40,258 nt of DNA from Spirochaetales bacterium (GCA_003245835.1 QKCC01000075.1:1-40258); one strand, 5' to 3'. Counted from the stretch's first letter, positions 25,396 to 33,888 are shown. The notes: generated from the sequence alone by a model not told the origin. Numbers and translations are program-made.

Positions 25396-26426
25396 CCGGT
25401 ATCCCTTCTAAGAAGAAGACTTGCAAATATCGGCGCACCGATTATGGAAGTCAGTACCCCGAGAGGAATCTCGGTTTCTGTTACAGTCCTTGCTATTGTA
25501 TCCACCGCGATCATAAAAGCTCCGCCGACCAGCACGCAGACGGGCATCAGTCTCTTGTTGTCGGGTCCCGCTATTAAACGGCCGATATGCGGAATAACCA
25601 GGCCGATCCAGCCGATAATTCCGCACATGCAGACGGCTGATGCAGTCAGCAGGGTGGAGCATATAATCACTATAACCTTCAGCTGTTCCGTATTTACTCC
25701 CAGGGCTTTCGCCGATTCATCTCCCATCGTCAGAACATTGATTCGCCACCTGACAGCCAGCAGAGTCCCCCCCGCCGCTATCATTACCGGGGCAAGCAGT
25801 TTCAGTTCATCCGGCGTTACATGGTTCAGCGAACCCAGCAGCCAGAAAACGATTGCGGGCATCTTGTTCATCGGGTCGGCAAGGTATTTAACCATGGATG
25901 TCATCGATGAAAAAAGCGAACCTACGACAATTCCGGAAAGCACCAGAAGGATCACCGGAGTCTGCTGCTTTCTGCGGCTCATCGAATATGTCATAAGAAC
26001 GGCCAAAAGTCCGAATGCGAATGAAAAAGTCTGAATAAGAAGAACGCTCTCAAACAGCAGGATCGATAAGGCCGCCCCGAAACCGGCGCCGGAGGCCACC
26101 CCCAGAATCTGGGACGACACCAGCGGGTTCCGGAACATTGCCTGCAGGCTTGCCCCGGCAAGAGACAAGCCCGCACCTACCAGAAAACCGGCAAAGATTC
26201 TCGGAAGCCTGACATGAAAGATTACAGTCTCTATGTTTTTGCTCCAGTCCGGTTCCATATGAAAAATCTTCCCGAAAAGAACCTTCAGCAGCATCCGGGG
26301 CTCAACCATGTATCTGCCCAGGCAGAATGCTGCAAGCGACACCGCTATCAGAACAGCTGCAAAAATCAGGAACACCTGCCTGTAATGTACTGCGCCCCAT
26401 TTGAGTTTTTCTTCAGTCTCAGCCAA
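25389..26426 (-). CDS. ABC transporter permease (FecCD/BtuC/MolB type)
   Basis: 345 residues with about ten membrane segments. Family marks are HVRLPRIFAGFLVGAGLSLAGASLQAMFRNPLVSSQILGVASGAGFGAA and the ATPase-contact region GIIGWIGLVIPHIGRLIAGPDNKRLMP. The permease forms a homodimer in the inner membrane and moves the cargo delivered by the periplasmic binding protein. Middle gene of the operon, 15 nt after the binding protein gene, and overlapping the ATPase gene. Sequence alone does not separate iron-siderophore, cobalamin and molybdate members. Confidence 0.93.
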   Translation of the reverse strand: MAETEEKLKWGAVHYRQVFLIFAAVLIAVSLAAFCLGRYMVEPRMLLKVLFGKIFHMEPDWSKNIETVIFHVRLPRIFAGFLVGAGLSLAGASLQAMFRNPLVSSQILGVASGAGFGAALSILLFESVLLIQTFSFAFGLLAVLMTYSMSRRKQQTPVILLVLSGIVVGSLFSSMTSMVKYLADPMNKMPAIVFWLLGSLNHVTPDELKLLAPVMIAAGGTLLAVRWRINVLTMGDESAKALGVNTEQLKVIVIICSTLLTASAVCMCGIIGWIGLVIPHIGRLIAGPDNKRLMPVCVLVGGAFMIAVDTIARTVTETEIPLGVLTSIIGAPIFASLLLRRDTGW

Positions 26427-26441
26427 AACCCGACTCTCTTT

Positions 26442-27581
26442 TTAAAACCAGTTGAAACTCTGACTTACACCGCCGGTTATTACAGCGTCAGCGAGCTTTT
26501 CATCTATTTCAAAATTGAACATTTCCCTGTAGAATTTTATAAATTCCTGTTCAAGCGATACGTCCTTAAAATATTCAGGATAAGCATGATAAGCCAGCCA
26601 GAGCGGATACAGCACAGCCGATTCGATCGACGGCCGGCTCCATATAAACAGCCCGCCGGGTTCCAAGTAGACACGTTTATCCCTGACAGCACGAATCACA
26701 TTCCACCGCGGATCTTCAGTAAGGTCTTTCGGCTCCCCTTCGTTGATAATAATTATTTCGGGGTCAGCTTTCAGCACCTGTTCCATGGAAATTTCCTTGA
26801 AACCTGAATGAAGGCCTTCTTCCTTTCCTTCCGCCGTCTGAATATCGTATGAAGCATTCCGGCAGTGAGCAGCGGCAAGCCAGTCGTTAATAAAAGTATC
26901 GCCGCCGAGAATCGCGAGATGATCAAGCCCCTCTCCGAGGTAGACTGATGCATAATTTTCCTTTTTAACATCCTTCAGTTTCCGGTCAATGAACTCAAGG
27001 GTCTTTTCCAGGTAAGCTACATATTCTTCCGCCTTCTGTTCATTCTGAAAAACAGTCCCGAAAAATCTGGTTTCATTTTTCATGACTTCAAAATCAGATC
27101 CCATTGAACCAGTAAGAAATATTACAGGAATATCCGTATGGTCTTTGACGATCTGACCGTCCACCTCAAATGCTATTACACAGTCCGGCGCAGCCATCAG
27201 CAGGCTTTCAATGTTTACATTCCCGTTTGTTGTACGCGGGGCAGGCTTATCCAGTATAGACGGATCCATCAGCTGCATCATTTTCATTTTCTGCGGGCCC
27301 TTCGTGACTGCAACAACATCGTCCTGAACACCGAACAGATAAGGCATCAGGCTGATAGGTCCGCCGAGGACTGCATATTCCGCATGTTCTGCAGGCAGCA
27401 CGATTTCATTGCCGTGCATATCTGTCACGGTACGTTCAGCTGGTAATTGTTCATTCTGCTGTGGTTCAGCAGCGTCGTTTGCTTTTACACTATCTTCCTG
27501 GGTTCCCCCGGCTGAAACAGGCAGCAGAACCGCGGTAACGAGTAAGATAATTGTACATGTGAATTTAATTAATGAGGACAT
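26442..27581 (-). CDS. Periplasmic metal/oxyanion-binding protein (FecB/MolA type)
   Basis: 379 residues. A signal peptide (residues 1-24, ending PVSAGG) is followed by a GTQED start typical of spirochaetal binding proteins; there is no lipobox Cys. The domain starts at RTVTDMHGNEIVLP, a standard opening for PeripBP_2 (TroA/FecB-like) proteins. IESLLMAAPDCVIAFE and MEQVLKADPEIIIINEG are the repeated partition motifs. It should capture the ligand and hand it to the permease. First gene of the operon, directly behind a Moco/Tuco-like riboswitch whose 3' strand overlaps the ribosome site. That makes molybdate or tungstate more likely than a siderophore. Confidence 0.9.
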   Translation of the reverse strand: MSSLIKFTCTIILLVTAVLLPVSAGGTQEDSVKANDAAEPQQNEQLPAERTVTDMHGNEIVLPAEHAEYAVLGGPISLMPYLFGVQDDVVAVTKGPQKMKMMQLMDPSILDKPAPRTTNGNVNIESLLMAAPDCVIAFEVDGQIVKDHTDIPVIFLTGSMGSDFEVMKNETRFFGTVFQNEQKAEEYVAYLEKTLEFIDRKLKDVKKENYASVYLGEGLDHLAILGGDTFINDWLAAAHCRNASYDIQTAEGKEEGLHSGFKEISMEQVLKADPEIIIINEGEPKDLTEDPRWNVIRAVRDKRVYLEPGGLFIWSRPSIESAVLYPLWLAYHAYPEYFKDVSLEQEFIKFYREMFNFEIDEKLADAVITGGVSQSFNWF

Positions 27582-27586
27582 CGTTT

Positions 27587-27679
27587 CTCCTTTCCAAAAC
27601 GGGAGGCCATGCGGTTTCCGGCATGACCCTATCGGCGCAGTATCCTTAGAATTTCCTTAGGAATCTGCGCTCGGAGTTA
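27587..27679 (-). promoter_or_regulatory. Moco/Tuco-type riboswitch upstream of the ABC transporter
   Basis: Read on the minus strand: ACTCCGAGC, then a stem GCGCAG/CTGCGC (27670-27665 with 27640-27635, extended by ATTCCT/AGGAT), then GGGTCA (27629-27624), a short hairpin CATGC...GCATG, CCTCCC (27606-27601) and GGAAAGG (27595-27589). These conserved pieces in this order are those I recall for the molybdenum-cofactor RNA motif, for example before E. coli moaA. The usual extra P3 arm seems absent or very short, as in variants proposed to sense tungsten cofactor. The last element merges with the ribosome site AAAGGAG before the ATG at 27581, implying control of translation. TTGACA at 27718-27713 is a possible -35 upstream. 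Confidence 0.75.
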
Positions 27680-27811
27680 TTTTGCTATAGTAAAACATGG
27701 ATTGTTCTGAATTGTCAAACAATAAAATCCGGTTTAAATATTTAGAGCACAGGATTGTCATGTCCAGCTTAATCTCTGGAACAAGCTTTTAATAAATGAT
27801 AGCATCTTCCC

Positions 27812-28198
27812 ATGCCGACTGTATTGAAAAAAATTCTGTTTCTCGGAATCGGCGGGTTCGCGGGAAGCAATGCCCGCTACTGGACATCTCTGCTGATGCT
27901 GAAACTCCTCGGCGGAAGTTTCCCGTACGGAACGCTCGCGGTCAACAGCATAGGCTGCTTTCTGCTTGGGCTTATCGCCGGAAGCAGCTCACTTGCAAGA
28001 ATGTCGCCGGAAATCAAACTGATGCTCAGTACGGGCTTTCTCGGCGCGCTGACCACCTTTTCAACATTCTCGGTTGAAACGGTTGAACTGTTTCAGAAAA
28101 GCAGCCATGTCAACGCCCTGCTTAATACCGGTCTGAACCTCGTAATCGGATTCGGCGCGGCGGCACTGGGGCTTTACCTATCCCAGCGCAACATCTAA
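27812..28198 (+). CDS. crcB: Fluoride channel FluC/CrcB
   Basis: 128 residues with four membrane segments, the size of the dual-topology dimeric fluoride exporter. Motifs: [27 protein letters not shown] and [15 protein letters not shown], the last holding the central sodium site and the Phe residues of the fluoride path. It expels fluoride from the cytoplasm. The ATG lacks a ribosome site and no clear promoter is seen. An inverted repeat TCCAG/CTGGA lies about 40 nt upstream. I see no fluoride riboswitch. The last 21 bp overlap the convergent ZIP transporter gene. Confidence 0.93.
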   Translation: MPTVLKKILFLGIGGFAGSNARYWTSLLMLKLLGGSFPYGTLAVNSIGCFLLGLIAGSSSLARMSPEIKLMLSTGFLGALTTFSTFSVETVELFQKSSHVNALLNTGLNLVIGFGAAALGLYLSQRNI

Positions 28199-28987
28199 CA
28201 GCATCATAACTGTAAAACCGAGCATCGTTCCCACAGTCGCAACATCGGAATGCTTCGATGCCTGGGATTCCGGCACCAGTTCCTCAATTACAACATAAAT
28301 CATCGCTCCTGCTGCAAACGCGAGTGCATACGGAAGAATAGGCTGCATTCTTACAACTGCAAAAGCACCCAAAACACCGGCGATCGGCTCAACAATGCCC
28401 GAGGCTTGTCCGTATGCAAACGACTTTCGTCGAGTCATCCCTTCCCGCCTGAGAGGAACAGAAACAGCCGCACCCTCTGGAAAATTCTGAATTCCTATAC
28501 CGAGTGCAAGCGCTATTGCCCCGCCTATAGCGGCCGAAGGAAGTCCTGCGGCGACTGCGCCAAAAGCAACACCTACTGCAAGCCCCTCCGGAATATTATG
28601 AATAGTAATGGCCAGCACCAGGAGGACTGATCGCTGCCAGCTTGTCTTCGGTCCTTCGGAATCGCCTTTTTTAAAACCGGGATGTACATGCGGAATCAGC
28701 TTGTCTGCGGCAAAAAGGAAGACCCCGCCGAGTAGAAAACCGACAACGGCAGGAACCCAGGGAAGACCTCCCGCAGCTTCAGACATTGCGATTGCCGGGG
28801 CAAGCAGCGACCAGTAGCTCGCAGCAATCATAACACCCGCGGCAAATCCCAGCATTGCGTCCAGAACCTTTTTATTTATGGTTTTAAAGAAAAAAACCAT
28901 AGCCGCGCCTAAAGCCGTGACTGCCCATGTAAATAAAGTTGCCAGCAAAGCCTGAATTACGTGACTCTGAGACGCAAACCATTCCAT
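28178..28987 (-). CDS. ZIP-family divalent metal transporter
   Basis: 269 residues with about eight membrane segments. The metal path motifs are [14 protein letters not shown] (helix 4) and [16 protein letters not shown] (helix 5), matching the HNxPEG/ENxPEG pair of ZIP proteins of the GufA/ZupT type. A short cytoplasmic loop contains [10 protein letters not shown], a possible metal-binding loop. It should import zinc, iron or manganese. TAGGAGTG gives a good ribosome site. Its end overlaps the end of crcB by 21 bp. Confidence 0.92.
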   Translation of the reverse strand: MEWFASQSHVIQALLATLFTWAVTALGAAMVFFFKTINKKVLDAMLGFAAGVMIAASYWSLLAPAIAMSEAAGGLPWVPAVVGFLLGGVFLFAADKLIPHVHPGFKKGDSEGPKTSWQRSVLLVLAITIHNIPEGLAVGVAFGAVAAGLPSAAIGGAIALALGIGIQNFPEGAAVSVPLRREGMTRRKSFAYGQASGIVEPIAGVLGAFAVVRMQPILPYALAFAAGAMIYVVIEELVPESQASKHSDVATVGTMLGFTVMMLLDVALG

Positions 28988-29105
28988 CTGTACACTCCTA
29001 ATCGATAAACTTCTTAATTAACCAGAATCTAACATAAGGCTAACACTTTGATTACAGTTCAGCAGCATTATACCAGTAACAATCATACTCTAAAAGGAGA
29101 GATAA

Positions 29106-29945
29106 ATGAAGAAAATAATCGCGATCATGATAGTTCTGTCAGTTCTTGCTGCCGGATTTGTTTTTGCACGGGGGCAGCAGGAAGAATCAGGCCTCAAACT
29201 TGCAATGGGCGGTTCCACAACGGTTGAACCGGTGATGAGAAGCGCAATTGAAGCATACGAAGATGTTGATGCAAACGCACAGCTTTCATATGAGGGTACC
29301 GGTTCATCGGTCGGCGTCAAAGGCGCGCTTGACGGTGTATACGCGATAGGCGGTGCTTCGAGAGAACTCAAGCAGGCAGAAGCTGATGCGGGTGCGGTTG
29401 CAACCCCGATAGCACTTGACGGTATCGCCGTAATTGTTAATAAAAGCGTTCTCGTTGACAACCTCACACTCGAGCAGATTGCCGGAATCTATACCGGCGA
29501 AATCAAGAACTGGAAAGAAGTCGGGGGAGCAGATAAAGCGATTGTTGTTGTAAACAGGGATGAGGCTTCCGGAACGAGAGTAGCCTTCCTTGAACTCGTG
29601 CTGGAAAAAGTTTTTGGAAAAAATTCCGAATACATGAAAGACGCTATTACCGTTGAATCAAACGGCGACATGACAACCAAAGTAGGTTCCACTCCCGATT
29701 CAATCGGTTACTGCGGCCTTGGTTATGTTGACGGAGCGATCAGTGCCGGCGCGAAGACGATCTACGTTAACGGCGTAGAGGCAACTGTGCCCAATATTCT
29801 GTCGGGTAAATACTCTGTATCAAGAAAACTCAATATAATCACAAAGGGAGCTCCTGCCGGTGACGCCAAGATCTTCATCGACTTCCTGCTCGGAGACGAA
29901 GGACAGACCATTGTTGAAGATGAAGGGTTCATCGCTCTTCCGTAA
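29106..29945 (+). CDS. PstS-like phosphate-binding protein
   Basis: 279 residues. Signal peptide with FVFARGQQEE at the cleavage region, a spirochaete-style export signal. The binding domain has GGSTTVEPV, YEGTGSSVGVKGAL, GGASRELK, and NRDEASGTR, matching the phosphate-contact motifs of PstS (TGSS, S/T-R-x-L, SGTR). AAAGGAGAG gives a good ribosome site, and a strong terminator follows. No pstCAB or phoU is next to it, so it is an orphan binding protein in this window; it may feed a transporter encoded elsewhere or act as a phosphate sensor. Confidence 0.9.
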   Translation: MKKIIAIMIVLSVLAAGFVFARGQQEESGLKLAMGGSTTVEPVMRSAIEAYEDVDANAQLSYEGTGSSVGVKGALDGVYAIGGASRELKQAEADAGAVATPIALDGIAVIVNKSVLVDNLTLEQIAGIYTGEIKNWKEVGGADKAIVVVNRDEASGTRVAFLELVLEKVFGKNSEYMKDAITVESNGDMTTKVGSTPDSIGYCGLGYVDGAISAGAKTIYVNGVEATVPNILSGKYSVSRKLNIITKGAPAGDAKIFIDFLLGDEGQTIVEDEGFIALP

Positions 29946-29970
29946 CTGAAGTTTAATAACTGATTAAGAT

Positions 29971-29999
29971 GGGCTGTCCTGATGGGCAGCCCTTTTTTA
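29971..29999 (+). terminator. Terminator of the PstS-like gene
   Basis: GGGCTGTCC pairs with GGGCAGCCC (29971-29992, one mismatch) around TGAT, followed by TTTTTTA. It lies 25 nt after the stop. Confidence 0.9.
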
Positions 30000-30007
30000 T
30001 CCGGTAC

Positions 30008-30036
30008 TTGACATTTTAGTAAACATTGTTTACTAA
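30008..30036 (+). promoter_or_regulatory. Promoter of the TetR operon
   Basis: Perfect TTGACA (30008-30013), a 17-bp spacer and TACTAA (30031-30036). The -10 ends 7 nt before the ATG at 30044 and no ribosome site exists, so the transcript should be leaderless. Confidence 0.68.
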
Positions 30037-30037
30037 A
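30015..30037. promoter_or_regulatory. TetR-type operator inside the promoter
   Basis: Perfect inverted repeat with 10-bp arms, TTTAGTAAAC (30015-30024) and GTTTACTAAA (30028-30037), separated by ATT. It fills the spacer and covers the -10 box, so a bound dimer would block polymerase. Position points to autorepression by the TetR protein encoded next. Confidence 0.75.
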
Positions 30038-30043
30038 TATACA

Positions 30044-30634
30044 ATGAGTACTAAAGAACGCAAACAAAGAGAGAAAGAACTGCTGAAAAAAACAATTCTG
30101 GAAGAAGCATTCCGAATCGTCGGCAGGGAAGGACATCAGGCACTGACAATACGCAAACTCGCCGAACGTATCGAATATTCTCCCAGGACAATTTATCTGT
30201 ATTTTGAAGATAAAGAAGACCTTCTCAAGGCAATTGTTGAATTCGGGTTTGCCGCTACACTCAGAACCCTTGAAGCAAATGACTATTACAGAAATTTATC
30301 CGCCGAAGAGCAGCTTAAAACAACAATCGCAAACCACCTCAGAACTGCTGTTGAAAATGTTAATTACTACAATACAGTAATCCATATTATTCAGGGAGCA
30401 GAATTTAAGCCCGGACCGCACCAGAAAAAGATTGAGAATTGGGTTTCCGGAATGCTGAAACCATTTCCCACGACAGACGGGACAGAACAGAATGATTCAG
30501 TATTTTTACTTTTCGCATCCCTGCGGGGCATAACCGTCGAACTGGTAAACAGAAGGCTGCCGGCAAGTGAAGAAGAATTAAATCAGCATATTGATGCAGT
30601 GTTTCAATTTTACAAAAACCTTATAAGAGTGTGA
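30044..30634 (+). CDS. TetR/AcrR-family transcriptional regulator
   Basis: 196 residues from the ATG at 30044; an in-frame TTG at 30026 lies inside the operator and is unlikely. The helix-turn-helix is at about residues 13-58, with the family pattern ILEEAFRIVGREGHQALTIRKLAERIEYSPRTIYLYFEDKEDLLKAIVE. The C-terminal half is a helical ligand and dimer domain with no recognisable effector. It probably represses its own operon through the palindrome at 30015-30037. The next two genes, a DUF6544-like membrane protein and a multicopper oxidase, follow without terminators, so they may be under the same control. Confidence 0.92.
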   Translation: MSTKERKQREKELLKKTILEEAFRIVGREGHQALTIRKLAERIEYSPRTIYLYFEDKEDLLKAIVEFGFAATLRTLEANDYYRNLSAEEQLKTTIANHLRTAVENVNYYNTVIHIIQGAEFKPGPHQKKIENWVSGMLKPFPTTDGTEQNDSVFLLFASLRGITVELVNRRLPASEEELNQHIDAVFQFYKNLIRV

Positions 30635-30647
30635 GCAGGAGCAAGTT

Positions 30648-31520
30648 ATGGTAAACAGATTAATATCAGGATTCGGAATCAGCCTCATGATTGCTTTAAT
30701 ACTTGTTTTCTCATTTTTCATCTACCGGTATTTTATGTCCTCGCACAGAAATTACCTGAAACAGGTTGAACGTAATTATTCCCAAACAGAATTGACAAAT
30801 CCGGAACTGATAACTGCTGAAGATTTGGAGGACCTTCCCGACCCTGTAAAAAAATATCTTCAATATGTCGGCGTTATCGGCACTGAAAGAGTACATAGCT
30901 ATTCAGTAAGGATTGACGGGGAATTCAAGATCAGCCGGGAACAGGATTGGGCCCCGGTAAAAGTGGAACAGGTCAGTTTTACCGCAAAACCGGTAAGATT
31001 ATTTTTTATGAAACTGAAATTCATGGGAATAAATATCTTTGGTCTTCATCATTACGAATCTGCAGCCGCGTCAATGGTGATAAAGGTCCTTGATATCATA
31101 AAAGTGGCTGATGCCCGTGGGGCTGAGATGAACAGAGGAGAAACGGTAACCGTATTCAACGACGTGTGCATGCTTGCTCCGGCCGCCCTGATTGATCCGC
31201 GAATCAGCTGGAAACAGATTGATGATTTGACTGTTGAGGGGAGCTTCACAAACATGGGCATAACAGTAACGGGAATTCTTTATTTCAATAAAACCGGACA
31301 GCTTGTTAATTTTGTATCCGATGACAGATATTACTGGAACAGGAACAATACCTACGAACAGATCAGCTGGAGTACACCCATGAGTAATTATCGACAAATC
31401 AACGGTTTAAACCTGGCAGGTTATGGAGAAGCTGTTTGGATGAGGGAAGACGGCCCCTTTACATATGCGAAATTCAATATCAGGGATGTAACGATCAATC
31501 CTGATTATCCAAAAAAATAA
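30648..31520 (+). CDS. Membrane-anchored DUF6544-like protein
   Basis: 290 residues. One N-terminal membrane helix at about residues 8-30, then an extracytoplasmic domain. The pattern DLPDPVKKYLQYVGVIG followed by VRIDGEFKI and a Tyr/Trp-rich C-terminal beta region (FVSDDRYYWNRNNTYEQISWSTPMSNYR, GLNLAGYGEAVW) is what I know from DUF6544/DUF6920 proteins. Function is unknown. It starts 13 nt after the TetR stop with AGCAGGAGCAAG before the ATG. A multicopper oxidase follows 59 nt later, so an envelope stress or detoxification role is possible but unproven. Confidence 0.78.
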   Translation: MVNRLISGFGISLMIALILVFSFFIYRYFMSSHRNYLKQVERNYSQTELTNPELITAEDLEDLPDPVKKYLQYVGVIGTERVHSYSVRIDGEFKISREQDWAPVKVEQVSFTAKPVRLFFMKLKFMGINIFGLHHYESAAASMVIKVLDIIKVADARGAEMNRGETVTVFNDVCMLAPAALIDPRISWKQIDDLTVEGSFTNMGITVTGILYFNKTGQLVNFVSDDRYYWNRNNTYEQISWSTPMSNYRQINGLNLAGYGEAVWMREDGPFTYAKFNIRDVTINPDYPKK

Positions 31521-31579
31521 ATCAATATCGCCACGACTGCTGATTTTATTAGTAAATTCCTTTATCAAGGAGTCGATCC

Positions 31580-32947
31580 ATGAAGTCAATTCACTTTTTT
31601 ATCTCAATTATCCTTTTTATTCCCGGCATGCTGTTCGGGAACGGATCATCAGCCGGCGGGCAGCTTCCTGTTCCCCCTGTACTGGAGGGTAAAGAACTGA
31701 AACTCGACATCAGGCAGGGAGAGCTCGAACTCCCGTTCGGAACGAGTAAAACCCTCGGTTTCAACGGCAGCTATCTGGGGCCGACAATCAGGCTTTCTTC
31801 CGGAGACCTGGCCGATATCAGCATTACCAATTCCATCAGTGAGAATACGACGGTTCACTGGCATGGACTTCATGTACCGGCGGAATTCGACGGCGGCCCG
31901 CATCAGATAATTCCAGCCGGCGGAAGCTGGAACCCTGTTTTTGCGATAAAACAATCCGCGGCGACGCTCTGGTATCACCCGCATCTGATGGGACAGACGG
32001 CAGAACATGTGTACCGGGGACTTGCCGGAATGTTTATTATTGACGATGATTATTCAAAATCACTGGACATACCGAAAGATTACGGGATGAATGATATTCC
32101 GCTGATAATACAGGACAGAAGAATAGGTCGGGACGGCAGCTTTGAATACAACCCCGGGGGTCCTGATATTATGATGGGATACATCGGGAACGCTGTTCTT
32201 GTGAACGGCGCGTATAAACCTGAGCTTGATTTGAAAAAGGGGACATACAGGTTCAGGATTCTTAACGGCTCCAACTCCTCGATATACCGCGTCACTTTTT
32301 CAGATAAGCACAGGTTTACTGTAATTGCATCCGACGGGGGATTCCTTCCGAAAACCGTACAAACAGATCAGCTGGTCATGTCCCCAGGAGAGCGTTATGA
32401 AATCCTGATTGATTTTACAAAGAAAGCTGAAACAAAGATCGCTCTCGATATTATGGGCGGAAACAGTCATGAAATAATGACTATTAACACGTCGCGTGAA
32501 ACAGGCAGTTACTTTGAACATCCGGCGGCATTAAAATATGATCACCCTGATTACTCCGCAAAGAACCTGACGAAGAGAGTTTTCAATATGGAAACAAGGG
32601 GAATGGGCGTATTTACAATAAACGGTCAGAAGATGAATATGGACCGGATAAATTTCAGTCTGAATCAGAATTCCGAGGAAATCTGGACGGTACGAAACAT
32701 CGGGATGGGAATGATGAATATACCGCATTCATTCCATGTTCATGATACCCAGTTTACCGTCCTTTCACTGAACGGGCAGCCGCCCGGACCGCTTTATGCG
32801 GGTCCCAAAGATACAATCCTGCTTTTTGCCGGAGAAACGGCAGAGATTGGCGTCAGCTTCAGGGATTATACAGGTGTTTATATGTATCACTGTCATCTGC
32901 TTGAGCATGAAGATTCCGGGATGATGGGGCAATTCATGGTTGAATAA
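31580..32947 (+). CDS. Multicopper oxidase (CueO/SufI-like)
   Basis: 455 residues with a signal peptide (residues 1-20). Three cupredoxin domains. All four copper motifs are intact: HWHG at 93-96, WYHPH, PHSFHVHDTQF, and YHCHLLEHEDSGMM near the C-terminus, whose Cys, two His and Met supply the type 1 copper. SufI-type proteins lose these ligands, so this is an active oxidase and not a SufI. No long Met-rich insert of the CueO kind is seen. It should oxidise Cu(I) or phenolic/metal substrates in the periplasm using oxygen. AAGGAG lies before the ATG. An oxygen-using enzyme argues against a strictly anaerobic host. The stop abuts the convergent AEC gene. Confidence 0.93.
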   Translation: MKSIHFFISIILFIPGMLFGNGSSAGGQLPVPPVLEGKELKLDIRQGELELPFGTSKTLGFNGSYLGPTIRLSSGDLADISITNSISENTTVHWHGLHVPAEFDGGPHQIIPAGGSWNPVFAIKQSAATLWYHPHLMGQTAEHVYRGLAGMFIIDDDYSKSLDIPKDYGMNDIPLIIQDRRIGRDGSFEYNPGGPDIMMGYIGNAVLVNGAYKPELDLKKGTYRFRILNGSNSSIYRVTFSDKHRFTVIASDGGFLPKTVQTDQLVMSPGERYEILIDFTKKAETKIALDIMGGNSHEIMTINTSRETGSYFEHPAALKYDHPDYSAKNLTKRVFNMETRGMGVFTINGQKMNMDRINFSLNQNSEEIWTVRNIGMGMMNIPHSFHVHDTQFTVLSLNGQPPGPLYAGPKDTILLFAGETAEIGVSFRDYTGVYMYHCHLLEHEDSGMMGQFMVE

Positions 32948-33877
32948 TCACCTCATCAGCAGAACTATCCAGAACGTAATTGTTATCACGCTTAAAAGAG
33001 TTGTTGCGCTTACAATCTCACCGCTTAGTTCACTGTCGGCGCCCATCGCCTGAGCCATAGCAAAACTGGAAACAGCAGCGGGACAGGCCGCGGCAACAAT
33101 CAGGGCAGAGCGTGCGTCTCCTGTTATATTGAAAATAACCGCCCCTATCCAGACAAGCAGGGGCAACACCAGCAGTTTTATCGCGGCGGCAGTCATCCAC
33201 AGCCCCTTTCGTTTTACCAGTCCCGTAAATGTCAATGATCCGCCTATACTTATAAGCGCCAGAGGCATGGCCAGCCTTGAGAGATAATCGAACGTCATCG
33301 TGATAATTCCGGGAAGTTTTATATGCAGCAGCCCAAAAGGTAAACCGAGCGCGATTGCCCAGATTATCGGATTTTTAATGATATTTAATCCCACCTGCCT
33401 GAGCGGGCTTTTTTCGGCATCAATAGAGCTTCGGCTTAAAACAATGATTGCCAGAATATTATACAACGGCATCATTACCATCAGGGTAACCACAACATTC
33501 TGCAGGGCTTCAAGTCCGAACGCATTTTCCGCAACTGCAATCCCTATAATCGATATATTTCCTCTGAACGCACCCTGAACAAAACTTCCATGAATAGGAA
33601 CAGGAAGCCGTGAGGACGCTGCCCATACTGTTATGTATACAGCAGCCGTAACCGCGGCAAACAGCAGAAGGACACCCGGCATTGTGTCGGGAATATGATC
33701 GAGCTGCAGCATTTTGGAAAAAACCATCGCAGGAAGGGCCAGATTAAAAACGACCCTGGACCCCGAAGCAATAAATTCTTTTCCGATTGCACCGCTGCGG
33801 CGCAGAAACACACCTATTACAATCAGAGAAAAAATCGGGAAAACTGTTGCTGCGGCGAATAATATTGTCTTAAGCAT
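32948..33877 (-). CDS. AEC-family transporter (auxin efflux carrier-like)
   Basis: 309 residues from the ATG at 33877, with about ten membrane segments. Marks of the family are FSLIVIGVFLRRSGAIG, FNLALPAMVFSKML and the C-terminal AAACPAAVSSFAMAQAMGAD. Bacterial members export or exchange malonate, malate or other organic acids; the substrate here is unknown. The ATG lacks a ribosome site and a perfect TATAAT ends 5 nt upstream, so it may be leaderless. The stop codon touches that of the multicopper oxidase gene on the other strand, leaving no intergenic DNA. Confidence 0.88.
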   Translation of the reverse strand: MLKTILFAAATVFPIFSLIVIGVFLRRSGAIGKEFIASGSRVVFNLALPAMVFSKMLQLDHIPDTMPGVLLLFAAVTAAVYITVWAASSRLPVPIHGSFVQGAFRGNISIIGIAVAENAFGLEALQNVVVTLMVMMPLYNILAIIVLSRSSIDAEKSPLRQVGLNIIKNPIIWAIALGLPFGLLHIKLPGIITMTFDYLSRLAMPLALISIGGSLTFTGLVKRKGLWMTAAAIKLLVLPLLVWIGAVIFNITGDARSALIVAAACPAAVSSFAMAQAMGADSELSGEIVSATTLLSVITITFWIVLLMR

Positions 33878-33882
33878 GAGCA

Positions 33883-33888
33883 ATTATA
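33883..33888 (-). promoter_or_regulatory. -10 box of the AEC transporter gene
   Basis: Perfect TATAAT on the minus strand ends 5 nt before the ATG at 33877. The -35 region is poor (TGAATT at 17 bp). No Shine-Dalgarno sequence is present. Confidence 0.48.

Noticed and set aside
27690..27811. Possible fluoride riboswitch before crcB
   Set aside because: The conserved pieces of the fluoride RNA are not visible; only a TCCAG/CTGGA hairpin is present.
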